The notes: generated from the sequence alone by a model not told the origin. A stretch of DNA of 5,403 nucleotides from an uncultured Bacilli bacterium (GCA_947626215.1 CANQRJ010000092.1:1-5403), one strand, 5' to 3'; positions 1-5,342 are shown, counted from the stretch's first letter. Program-made: numbers and translations.

Positions 1-13
1 AAAAAGGGGTTGA

Positions 14-58
14 CTAGTGTGATACTAGCACCAATTCGCCTTCTCAAGTGAATTGGTG
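14..58 (-). promoter_or_regulatory. Two-hairpin 5' leader of an off-window gene
   Basis: Two adjacent inverted repeats follow the leftward promoter. The first is a perfect 9-bp stem, CACCAATTC (29-37) with GAATTGGTG (50-58), around a 12-base loop. The second is a 5-bp stem, CTAGT (14-18) with ACTAG (24-28), around a 5-base loop. In the minus-strand transcript both would sit at the extreme 5' end, followed by a CCCC-TTTTT run at the window edge. I do not recognise a riboswitch or ribosomal-protein leader class. Alternatively the 9-bp stem could belong to a terminator of a plus-strand gene to the left, but its T-tract is poor. Confidence 0.35.
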
Positions 59-64
59 ATTTAT

Positions 65-93
65 ATACTAACCGAAAGTAACTATTTTGTCAA
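65..93 (-). promoter_or_regulatory. Sigma-A-like promoter firing leftward
   Basis: On the minus strand a perfect -35 box TTGACA (88-93) is followed by a 17-base spacer (71-87) and a -10 box TAGTAT (65-70, 5 of 6 matches). A start point near position 58 would place the first transcribed bases at the foot of the stem-loop at 29-58. The gene it drives lies beyond the left edge. This is one of the strongest promoters by consensus in the window; that it is active is inference. Confidence 0.6.
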
Positions 94-126
94 CATTTTT
101 TTTCATTTTTTTTCAAAAATTTTCGT

Positions 127-163
127 TACCAATTATTTCCATATCTAAGCAAAATAATTGGTA
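127..163 (-). terminator. 12-bp hairpin over the stop codon of the membrane-protein gene
   Basis: TACCAATTATTT (127-138) pairs perfectly with AAATAATTGGTA (152-163) around a 13-base loop. The TAG stop codon (145-147, minus) lies inside the loop, so the stem includes the last codons. On the minus strand a T-rich stretch (ATTTTT and further A/T runs) follows only after about five bases, so this is a weak or atypical intrinsic terminator. It could instead protect the mRNA 3' end. Confidence 0.4.
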
Positions 164-1389
164 TTATTAAGTTTGATATTTTCTAAAATAAATTCACGAA
201 TTTTGGTTATAAATTTTGTATACATTTCGTTTTCTTCTAAAGTAATTTCTTCTAGTTTTTTAGAGTCTGTGATTTCTTCTTCCTCTACACTAGATTCATA
301 ATCAAGCGTCCCATCAAATGCAAAATCATAAGTCTCACCTTTATTAGTCAAATGAAGAGATAAGGTAAAGTCAATAGTATGTTTATTTTTATCTAAGTCA
401 TAATGAAGTCGAATGGTACCATTGATATCTTGAATCTCCATATTAAAGACTAAATCTTTACCTTCTTTTGATATTTCGATTTGAACTCCATTAAAAGAAA
501 CCATCTGCTTATTATTATAATCAACATAATAAATCGCGTCATTTTCACTTTGAACTTCAATAGCTACCACATCATGTAAGACTCCTGTTGTTGTAACTAC
601 GATTTCTTTTATTTGATCAATAAAACTAAATACAGAGTTCACTTGCATTGTAAGTAACTGATAAAGTTCTTTTTGATTTTCAAAATCTTTTTCATGGCTT
701 CTTAAAACATTTTGAATAGCACCTTTCATTTCATCTTTATTTTCTTCATTCATTGTATAAACAAATTCTGCCGTTTTGGCTTCTTTTCCATTATATTCTT
801 TCAAAATATTTTTACGAATCGTAATTTTAGTTTTATCAATAGACTCTACCAAAGAATCTCTTAAATCTTTAATCAGATTTTTTTCTGATTCTCTTAAAGT
901 AGATCTATCTTGTATTATTTGAAACAAAAAAGAAAAATTTGAATCCATTTCAATAGTAGTAGAAAATAGACTTGGCAAATAAAAATAACTTTTGTCATTT
1001 TGAATCACTTGTTTTAGTTTGATAACATTTTCATTTTCTTCATTTTTAGAAATTTGGTATTTAATAATTTTTTTAGTTGCAGATTCATCTAATTCAAAAT
1101 GATATTTTGAATTTTTGAAATCATTTAGTTCTTCTTTATTTAAACTAGTATCAAAATGAAAATCACCTTTTAACGAAAGATCATTTTTTTTAAAATCAAT
1201 CTCTTTAAACTCTGTTACATCCATTACTTTTAAAATTTGATTAAAAACTTTATCAATTCCTGATTCAAAAATTTGATCTGATGTTTTAGAAGAATACAAA
1301 AATCCCATGGCAATCGCGCCTGCAATAAATAATAATACAATAATTCCTAATAAAATAGGAAAAATATTTGTTTTTCTTTTTTCATCCAC
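145..1389 (-). CDS. Membrane-anchored protein with large extracytoplasmic domain
   Basis: This gene encodes a 414-residue protein of unknown function. A short basic N-terminus (DEKRK) is followed by one hydrophobic segment at about residues 9-32, with no lipobox, which suggests an N-in anchor or uncleaved signal. The remaining ~380 residues would face outward. They show alternating short hydrophobic strands, many Asn, Lys and Glu, and an acidic stretch near residues 366-388. This resembles the beta-rich lipoprotein-like domains common in low-GC Gram-positives, but I cannot name the family. A longest reading would start three codons earlier at a TTG (1398), but that TTG touches the AGGAG site (1399-1403). 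The GTG at 1389 has a proper 9-base spacing, so I chose it. The gene stands alone, with its own promoter, and ends in TAG inside a hairpin loop. Base use is as AT-rich as the flanks. The reading frame is very likely real; the function is unknown. Confidence 0.85.
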   Translation of the reverse strand: MDEKRKTNIFPILLGIIVLLFIAGAIAMGFLYSSKTSDQIFESGIDKVFNQILKVMDVTEFKEIDFKKNDLSLKGDFHFDTSLNKEELNDFKNSKYHFELDESATKKIIKYQISKNEENENVIKLKQVIQNDKSYFYLPSLFSTTIEMDSNFSFLFQIIQDRSTLRESEKNLIKDLRDSLVESIDKTKITIRKNILKEYNGKEAKTAEFVYTMNEENKDEMKGAIQNVLRSHEKDFENQKELYQLLTMQVNSVFSFIDQIKEIVVTTTGVLHDVVAIEVQSENDAIYYVDYNNKQMVSFNGVQIEISKEGKDLVFNMEIQDINGTIRLHYDLDKNKHTIDFTLSLHLTNKGETYDFAFDGTLDYESSVEEEEITDSKKLEEITLEENEMYTKFITKIREFILENIKLNNTNYFA

Positions 1390-1398
1390 TTTTATCAA

Positions 1399-1438
1399 CT
1401 CCTATTAATAATATAACACATGAAGAAAAAGTTGAAAA
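1399..1438 (-). promoter_or_regulatory. Promoter and RBS of the membrane-protein gene
   Basis: On the minus strand there is a -35-like TTTTCA (1433-1438, 4 of 6), a 17-base spacer, and a -10 TATATT (1410-1415) carrying the TG extension one base upstream. The predicted start near 1403 leaves a leader of only about 14 bases, beginning with the Shine-Dalgarno AGGAG (1399-1403). That short leader supports the GTG start at 1389. Confidence 0.5.
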
Positions 1439-1800
1439 CTAAATTTTATTGCTTTTTTAAATTAAAAAGACTTTGCATTATACAAAACCTTTATTTCATT
1501 CTAGAGTTTCTAATATATTCTTTAAGAGCAAACAATCCAAAAAAAATCCAGAATATAAATAGAATCTACTTTTGGATCCATGAAAAAATATTTAACAAAA
1601 AACCACCGACCATGCACCACAAACTTGAATTGTATTTTTTCACAAAAATCATTTATTTTGTTTAGCCTTGTCCCTTTAACCATATTATGTTTAAAAAGAT
1701 TTATAACTTCTAAACATTTGCACTTTAATTATCCATTATTTTTAACAAATTTAAAAACAAAATTGATTAATAAACTCCAAACTTATTATAAGAATATCCA
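1439..1800. other. Gene-poor gap with a possible decayed open frame
   Basis: I see no convincing gene here. Both strands carry overlapping short open frames of the kind expected in A/T-rich DNA. The most protein-like is on the minus strand, open from 1728 to the TAA at 1522-1524, with an ATG at 1683 that gives 53 residues ending in an aromatic stretch (FFWIVCS). No Shine-Dalgarno sequence precedes that ATG. A neighbouring minus frame also reads plausibly for about a dozen codons before stopping. This could be a frameshifted remnant or chance. A small G+C-rich island lies at about 1604-1621. Confidence 0.25.
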
Positions 1801-1830
1801 ACAAACAAAAAGAAAACTTTCAAAAAGTTT
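1801..1830 (-). terminator. Probable intrinsic terminator of the XRE regulator gene
   Basis: Three bases after the TAA stop, the minus strand reads AAACTTT (1830-1824), a TTG loop, then AAAGTTT (1820-1814), followed by a T-rich tail TCTTTTTGTTTGT. The geometry is that of a rho-independent terminator. The stem is weak, with one G-C pair. Confidence 0.45.
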
Positions 1831-1832
1831 AC

Positions 1833-2084
1833 TTAATTAATCTCATCAAATAATTGTCTAATATCAATTTCTAATGCATTAGCAAATTTTCCAATAGTTT
1901 CTAACAAAGGTGTTTTATCTATGGATAAACATTCTAAATCTCTTACATATCCATGAGTTAAGCCAGTTAAATCTGCAAGTTCTTGAAGTGTATAATTTCT
2001 CATTAAACGATACTTTTTTATATTTTTTCTTACAATAGTCGACAATTTTTCTTTAGTATATCTTCTAGTCAAAGTATATCGCAT
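1833..2084 (-). CDS. XRE-family helix-turn-helix DNA-binding protein
   Basis: This encodes a small (83-residue) regulator made almost entirely of one Cro/cI-type domain. The helix-turn-helix core is TLQELADLTG (32-41) as helix 2, then THGYVRDLECL (43-53) as the recognition helix. The closing helices have the family's usual ending, LLETIGKFANALEIDIRQLF (60-79). Such proteins bind operator DNA as dimers and usually repress nearby genes, often their own. The start is uncertain: the best Shine-Dalgarno (AGAAAGG) abuts the ATG at 2084. A TTG at codon 5 has about 11 bases of spacing, and a TTG at codon 14 falls at the domain edge. The coding start has a tandem GATATACT repeat (period 18 bases) producing RYT...RYT. 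The gene is divergent from the lipoprotein gene at 2175, its most obvious possible target. The domain is clear; the target is inference. Confidence 0.85.
   Translation of the reverse strand: MRYTLTRRYTKEKLSTIVRKNIKKYRLMRNYTLQELADLTGLTHGYVRDLECLSIDKTPLLETIGKFANALEIDIRQLFDEIN
2056..2080. repeat. Direct repeat GTATATC, possible operator
   Basis: GTATATC occurs at 2056-2062 and again at 2074-2080, 18 bases apart, within the first codons of the XRE gene. The placement would suit an autoregulatory site, but repeats this short and AT-rich arise by chance, and the two RYT codon triplets explain part of the match. Confidence 0.2.
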
Positions 2085-2104
2085 CCTTTCTAGTAAAGAT
2101 TATT

Positions 2105-2131
2105 TCATAAAAGAAAGAAAAAATATGTCGC
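2105..2131 (-). promoter_or_regulatory. Possible promoter of the XRE gene
   Basis: On the minus strand GCGACA (2126-2131, 4 of 6 to TTGACA) is followed after 16 bases by TATGAA (4 of 6). This -35 overlaps the -35 of the divergent lipoprotein promoter. A small palindrome CGC-CT-GCG (2129-2136), the only G+C-rich stretch in this intergenic region, lies across both and could be an operator. All of this is weak by sequence alone. Confidence 0.25.
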
Positions 2132-2168
2132 CTGCGTAAAGTTGTGATATAATGATAATGAAAGGAGG
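2125..2168 (+). promoter_or_regulatory. Lipoprotein promoter and RBS
   Basis: A perfect -10 TATAAT (2148-2153) carries the extended TG motif (2145-2146). The -35 position at 17-base spacing is ATGTCG (2125-2130), a poor match, which the extended -10 can compensate. Transcription from about 2160 gives a 15-base leader holding a near-perfect Shine-Dalgarno AAAGGAGG (2161-2168), six bases before the ATG. Strong translation is expected. Confidence 0.65.
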
Positions 2169-2174
2169 ATTAAA

Positions 2175-2621
2175 ATGAAAAAGAAGATCATTTCTTTGGC
2201 TATGATTTTTAGTGTTTTATTAATGATAACAGGATGTACATCAAATAAAGCGTATACTTTTACAGTTGAAACAGGTGATAAAATAAAAGTTGAACTTGAT
2301 ACAACAGATGGTTATGACTTATCTTCAGATTTACCATTTACAATTTCTAAAGATGGAAATACATTAAGCCAAGGAACATTTATAACTAGCAGTGCATATA
2401 ACAAATATGTAAATTCGGCAAAAACAGATTCTTTAGCAAAAGTAATTGATGAAGGATCAAAGGACAACATTGATTATGTTTTTTATTCTTATAATAATTC
2501 TGAATATAATTATGTTATAAAAGTTAAAAATTCCAATACAGGTATTCTTTTAGGCAATCCAAACTCTAAAGAAGAAGCAAAAACTTGTTTTGATTTGTTA
2601 ACATTTAGTTTAGAACAATAA
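2175..2621 (+). CDS. Small secreted lipoprotein of unknown function
   Basis: This encodes a 148-residue protein with a classic lipoprotein signal: a Lys-rich start (MKKK), a hydrophobic core (residues 5-17), and the lipobox I-T-G-C with the lipid-bearing Cys at 21. After export by Sec and processing by signal peptidase II, a ~128-residue domain would be tethered to the outer face of the membrane. This domain is rich in beta-strand patterning (TFTVETGDKIKVEL, NYVIKVKNSN) and many Thr, Ser, Asn and Tyr. It has one further Cys (residue 138). I do not recognise the family. The ATG at 2175 is fixed by AAAGGAGG at six-base spacing and by the signal peptide. The gene is monocistronic, ends at a strong hairpin, and is divergent from the XRE regulator, which may control it. 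Confidence 0.85.
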   Translation: MKKKIISLAMIFSVLLMITGCTSNKAYTFTVETGDKIKVELDTTDGYDLSSDLPFTISKDGNTLSQGTFITSSAYNKYVNSAKTDSLAKVIDEGSKDNIDYVFYSYNNSEYNYVIKVKNSNTGILLGNPNSKEEAKTCFDLLTFSLEQ

Positions 2622-2625
2622 ATAA

Positions 2626-2668
2626 AAAAGATGATATAAGTAATTAAATACAAATATCATCTTTTCTA
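2626..2668 (+). terminator. Intrinsic terminator of the lipoprotein gene
   Basis: AAAAGATGATAT (2626-2637) pairs perfectly with ATATCATCTTTT (2654-2665) around a 16-base loop, five bases after the TAA. The stem's own 3' arm supplies the T-run. The upstream A-run means it could also stop transcription from the other strand. Confidence 0.65.
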
Positions 2669-2683
2669 TTAATGAAATAGAAA

Positions 2684-2712
2684 TAAAAAAAAGAAGTTTT
2701 TGGCTTCTTTTT
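2684..2712 (-). terminator. Terminator of the protease operon, probably bidirectional
   Basis: AAAAAGAAG (2688-2696) pairs with CTTCTTTTT (2704-2712) around a 7-base loop. On the minus strand the hairpin begins four bases after the TAA of the small partner gene and is followed by an eight-T run, a textbook rho-independent terminator. On the plus strand it also has a T-run, so it can back up the lipoprotein terminator. It defines the end of the two-gene minus-strand operon. Confidence 0.7.
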
Positions 2713-2716
2713 AAGT

Positions 2717-3079
2717 TTACTGATAATATAATAGAGAAACTTGATTGTTTAGTGTAGTTCCTGTAATATTATAACAAGCCATAGATCCACTTGTTTTATC
2801 ATAAATAAATTGTTCAGTTGCTGGTTCACTTGTACCCGCGGCCACGAAAACATTTATTCTTACTTGAGAACCATCGGGAATTGGAGAATCGTGTAATAAA
2901 TCAACTGTTCTTTCGGCAAATTGTAAAATATCTCTATATCCTGGTGTAAACCAAGTTTTCCATTGAGCTTCATAGCTTATATCTCCTTTGTCGTCAGTTT
3001 GTCTTTCACGATACTCAATAACAATTTGAGCAACGAAAGCGCCTCCGTTTAATAATTTAAAGTAACGTACAGAATTCAT
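2717..3079 (-). CDS. Unrecognised 120-residue protein, partner of the serine protease
   Basis: This is the second gene of the protease operon. The ATG at 3079 follows the protease stop by one base. A GTG at 3088 would add three residues and overlap the protease gene, but it sits one base from AAAGGAG (3091-3097), whereas the ATG has 10-base spacing, so I chose the ATG. The protein has no signal peptide, membrane segment or charged tail. It reads as one compact domain of alternating strands: NGGAFVAQIVIEYR (11-24), a Trp/Tyr-rich centre (QWKTWFTPGYRD, 39-50), a polar loop with PDGSQVRINVFVAAG (68-82), and a final ITGTTLNNQVSLLYY (105-119). This suggests a beta-sandwich, like many small binding or pore-forming proteins, but I cannot assign a family. 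It has one Cys (102). Tight coupling to a protease suggests substrate, inhibitor or co-effector; which one is not visible. Confidence 0.85.
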   Translation of the reverse strand: MNSVRYFKLLNGGAFVAQIVIEYRERQTDDKGDISYEAQWKTWFTPGYRDILQFAERTVDLLHDSPIPDGSQVRINVFVAAGTSEPATEQFIYDKTSGSMACYNITGTTLNNQVSLLYYQ

Positions 3080-3080
3080 A

Positions 3081-3905
3081 TTATTCACTCTCCTTTGCTA
3101 GAGATGCAGCATATTGATAAAGATTATCAAATTCAGAATCAAATACTGGAGATAATAATACATTAGGTGTTTTTAAAGTTGTTGATGCTCCATTTAATCC
3201 TACTACGGTTTCATTATCTTCTAAAACCCATGGACCACCTGAGCACCCGGTAAGCATTCTATTTCCTGGTAATCGCCATAAGTTATTTCCTGATTTACTT
3301 ACAGAACCATTGATGAAAACCATTTGAGCACCTTCAAAAAAATTACCTGGATAACCAAATGCATTTACTGTTTTGTTTATTAAATCCATATTAACGGCAT
3401 ATTGAAGTGGTTTCGAAACATTAGAATTTGAAGCAAGAATAGCAAAAGCATAATCCCATCTACGACTTTTTTCTTTAACCCAATTTTCTTTTAAAACGAT
3501 TTTCTTAAAAGCAATATCTTCGGATGATGACTCACCTGAAAAGCAACGAGAAAAAAGAAAGTTCTCTGCAATGTTTCCTGTTTTACTATCTTGAACACAA
3601 TGGGCCGCGGTTAAAAGAATGTTGTTTTGTCCTACAATACTTGCACTTCCCACAAAGTCTTTATTGTCTAAGGTAAAAAATAATTTTCCACCTGCTTCAA
3701 AAGGCCTTTTAGATAAGTCGGCTTCTTTTGGTTCTGTTGTCGCGGCATTTTCTCCTTCTACAAGACCAAGTTCTGGTTCAAAGAATGTGTCAATAGCTAT
3801 CGCATTCTTTTTTTTCTCTGGTGTCCAATAACTTAAAATTTGTTCTGGTGATAAATCTAAATTGTCTAATTCAAAGGTGTTTACATTCGATAAATTATTA
3901 TTCAT
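3081..3905 (-). CDS. Trypsin-like (S1, V8/glutamyl-endopeptidase-like) serine protease
   Basis: This encodes a 274-residue protein with a full chymotrypsin-fold triad: His102 in LTAAHC (98-103), Asp151 in RRWDYAFAIL (148-157), and Ser222 in TGCSGGPW (219-226). The GYPG at 184-187 and the GCSGGPW serine motif (Cys in place of the Asp in classical GDSGGP) are typical of V8-like bacterial members. Residues 1-80 precede the catalytic domain. They include SYWTPEKKKNA (25-35), resembling a YWTPERM segment I recall from the pro-regions of secreted bacterial relatives, so this part may be a propeptide. Unusually for this family there is no signal peptide: the N-terminus is polar and acidic (MNNNLSNVNTFELDNLD). 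The protein may therefore act in the cytoplasm or leave by another route. The ATG at 3905 follows AGGAGG (3911-3916) by five bases. It leads a two-gene operon and is visibly less AT-rich than the flanks. The peptidase call is firm; substrate and location are unknown. Confidence 0.92.
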   Translation of the reverse strand: MNNNLSNVNTFELDNLDLSPEQILSYWTPEKKKNAIAIDTFFEPELGLVEGENAATTEPKEADLSKRPFEAGGKLFFTLDNKDFVGSASIVGQNNILLTAAHCVQDSKTGNIAENFLFSRCFSGESSSEDIAFKKIVLKENWVKEKSRRWDYAFAILASNSNVSKPLQYAVNMDLINKTVNAFGYPGNFFEGAQMVFINGSVSKSGNNLWRLPGNRMLTGCSGGPWVLEDNETVVGLNGASTTLKTPNVLLSPVFDSEFDNLYQYAASLAKESE

Positions 3906-3910
3906 TTTTT

Positions 3911-3962
3911 CCTCCTACTATTTATCTAATCAAATTATATCGTAATAGTTTTGGAAAAACAA
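3911..3962 (-). promoter_or_regulatory. Protease operon promoter and RBS
   Basis: On the minus strand the -35 is TTGTTT (3957-3962, 4 of 6), followed by a 17-base spacer and a perfect -10 TATAAT (3934-3939). Transcription should start near 3927, giving a leader of about 22 bases that contains the perfect Shine-Dalgarno AGGAGG (3911-3916). A second, weaker candidate lies upstream: TATAAT at 4007-4012 with TTCTTT at 4030-4035. Confidence 0.6.
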
Positions 3963-3977
3963 TTTATTGAAAGAAAA

Positions 3978-3994
3978 GTTGTCATTTTGTTGTC
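3978..3994. repeat. Paired GTTGTC direct repeat upstream of the protease promoter
   Basis: GTTGTC occurs at 3978-3983 and 3989-3994, one helical turn (11 bases) apart, about 50-67 bases upstream of the predicted start. That is the position expected for an activator site, or for a repressor of the upstream -10 candidate. No regulator is identified. Confidence 0.25.
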
Positions 3995-4078
3995 GTAAAT
4001 GCAAAAATTATAGAGAATGAAAAATATGTAAAGAATTCAAATATAAAATGAAAATCAATAGAAAAATAGTAATAAATA

Positions 4079-4297
4079 TTAATACTTTTTAACTATTTTT
4101 TTGTCATTTTTATAATTTAGTTTATACCAATTAATAAATTTTTCTGTCGTGCTTGTTCTATAATTAGGCCTATTATTTCTTTCTTTATCCGACATTTCAG
4201 ATAGAGCTTTTTTACAATTTATAGGTATAAACACAAACCATAAATTTGATTTATTATCAATATGCTTATCACACTGACCATATATAAATTTTCTGAT
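4079..4297 (-). pseudogene. C-terminal remnant of a lost gene
   Basis: The minus strand is open for 72 codons, from just after a TAG (4298-4300) to the TAA at 4079-4081, with no normal start codon near its beginning and no ribosome binding site. The translation looks like real protein rather than AT noise: it includes YGQCDKHIDNKSNLWFVFIP, then KKALSEMSDKERNNRPNYR and EKFINWYKLNY, with two TGG Trp codons and balanced charged residues. The same frame continues upstream of the TAG for about 15 codons (TTG at 4334-4336, GTG at 4322-4324, then LGVIQTK), so the TAG may be a nonsense mutation within a truncated gene. I cannot name the family. It lies upstream of the protease operon on the same strand and may be debris from the event that brought in or rearranged this locus. 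Confidence 0.5.
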
Positions 4298-4365
4298 CTA
4301 TTTAGTTTGTATAACACCTAACACTTTTTTTAACAAAATTTTATTTTATAAATTACTCAAAAATT

Positions 4366-4419
4366 TTATCATTTATGTACATTTTTATAGTATAATATTT
4401 AACATTACAAAAGAAAGGA
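4366..4419 (+). promoter_or_regulatory. Promoter and RBS of the 233-residue gene
   Basis: A perfect -10 TATAAT (4391-4396) lies 36 bases before the ATG. The best -35 is TTATCA (4366-4371, 4 of 6), at a long 19-base spacing, so the promoter is probably moderate. The Shine-Dalgarno AAAGGA (4414-4419) is seven bases before the ATG and fixes the start. Confidence 0.45.
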
Positions 4420-4426
4420 TTAAATT

Positions 4427-5128
4427 ATGATTAAAACAATGTTACACACTGAGCAATTAATTGCAGGTGCATTATTAAATTTTGAAAAGGTTTCTAGCTT
4501 AGATATTTTAATGTTAGCAAAAGATTTTTTAAAAAAATATCCTAATGATGAACTTGATGATATGAAATTCTTTTATTTAAAAGATTTTGTTGAAATAGAA
4601 GAAAGTAAAATATCATTAAAAAACGGATTAAATTTAGATGAATCAAATTTAAGAAAAAGATTAGAACAAATAGCAGGTACTCATATTAGAAAATATTTTC
4701 AAAATTTTGATATGGAAGAATTTATGCTAAGGAAGATAGAACATCTTTCTGGTATTAAAGAAGATCAAATGGATAATGTTTTATGTAAAATTCAACAAGA
4801 AGAATTGAGAAAATTAGATGAAAAAGGCTATTTAAAAACGACTTGGCAAGATGATGCTATATATGATGATTATAGAGAAATTACACTATCACATTTTGGC
4901 AAATTAAGATTATTTAAAAATGACAATGCTAAGGAAATAGCTAAATTCATAGAAATATTAAAATCAATGAGATATGATACAAGTCTATTAGATGATTTTT
5001 TAATAAAACAAGATTTAGATATGCCAGTTTGGTCAATATTAGATTTAGAAAAACTAAACGAATTCTGTAATTGCTATGATAGAGCTATATCGGAAGAAAA
5101 TACTTTGTCAATTACTCTAAAGCAATAA
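4427..5128 (+). CDS. Orphan 233-residue helical protein
   Basis: I do not recognise this protein. It has no signal peptide or membrane segment, so it is probably cytoplasmic. It is rich in Lys, Glu, Asp, Leu and Ile, and mostly helical by pattern. Two stretches have the helix-helix-strand look of winged-helix domains. The first is residues 8-65 (EQLIAGALLNFEKVSSLDIL, ending in VEIEESKISLKNG). The second is about 112-165 (EELRKLDEKGYL, then YDDYREITLSHFGKLRLF, where the 'ITL.HFGKL' ending resembles the wing of such folds). That reading is tentative. Cys occurs at 120, 214 and 216. The gene is alone on its strand between a decayed gene remnant and a possible structured leader. It is as AT-rich as the chromosome around it, unlike the protease pair, and ends in TAA with no clear terminator nearby. 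Being an orphan next to debris, it could be accessory. Confidence 0.8.
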   Translation: MIKTMLHTEQLIAGALLNFEKVSSLDILMLAKDFLKKYPNDELDDMKFFYLKDFVEIEESKISLKNGLNLDESNLRKRLEQIAGTHIRKYFQNFDMEEFMLRKIEHLSGIKEDQMDNVLCKIQQEELRKLDEKGYLKTTWQDDAIYDDYREITLSHFGKLRLFKNDNAKEIAKFIEILKSMRYDTSLLDDFLIKQDLDMPVWSILDLEKLNEFCNCYDRAISEENTLSITLKQ

Positions 5129-5211
5129 AAAAATAGACACTTTATAGCAAATTCATTGTGACAATTTAACTTCAATTACTATTTAGTTTTAACAAATTTT
5201 ATTAGAAAATT

Positions 5212-5247
5212 TACTAGGGAAATACTAGAAAAACGATAATGTTTTCT
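5212..5247. repeat. TACTAG direct repeat and weak hairpin
   Basis: TACTAG occurs at 5212-5217 and 5223-5228, 11 bases apart, just upstream of the promoter at 5248-5275. Next to it AGAAAAAC (5227-5234 region) can pair with GTTTTCT (5241-5247) with one bulge. This may be an operator for the next gene or a weak terminator for the preceding one. Confidence 0.2.
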
Positions 5248-5275
5248 TTGCAAAATTGTATAATTAGATTATAAA
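5248..5275 (+). promoter_or_regulatory. Promoter of a gene beyond the right edge
   Basis: TTGCAA (5248-5253, 5 of 6) is followed by a 16-base spacer and TATAAA (5270-5275, 5 of 6). A second TATAAT (5259-5264) lies inside the spacer without a good -35. Transcription from about 5282 would run through the small frames and hairpins at 5293-5397. Confidence 0.45.
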
Positions 5276-5342
5276 ATTCAAAAGGTAAAATAATGATAAA
5301 TGTAATTGGATATTGAATTGAGGTGATATTGACAAGATTTGA

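Noticed and set aside
1420..1665. Plus-strand open frame of 81 codons
   Set aside because: It has no ribosome binding site, a Lys/Ile/Phe/Asn-rich composition as in random A/T-rich DNA, and it overlaps the promoter of the membrane-protein gene on the other strand.
1580..1840. Plus-strand open frame of 86 codons
   Set aside because: It has no ribosome binding site, overlaps another open frame, and runs into the 3' end and terminator of the XRE gene; composition is noise-like.
2717..3079. Small partner as a bacterial gasdermin activated by the protease
   Set aside because: At 120 residues it is far shorter than known bacterial gasdermins and lacks a recognisable membrane-active N-terminus, so only the loose analogy remains.
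3619..3831. Plus-strand open frame of 70 codons
   Set aside because: It lies wholly antisense to the well-supported serine protease and has no ribosome binding site.
5155..5165. Palindrome ATTGT-G-ACAAT after the 233-residue gene
   Set aside because: It is short, isolated and has no T-run after it; expected by chance in DNA this A/T-rich.
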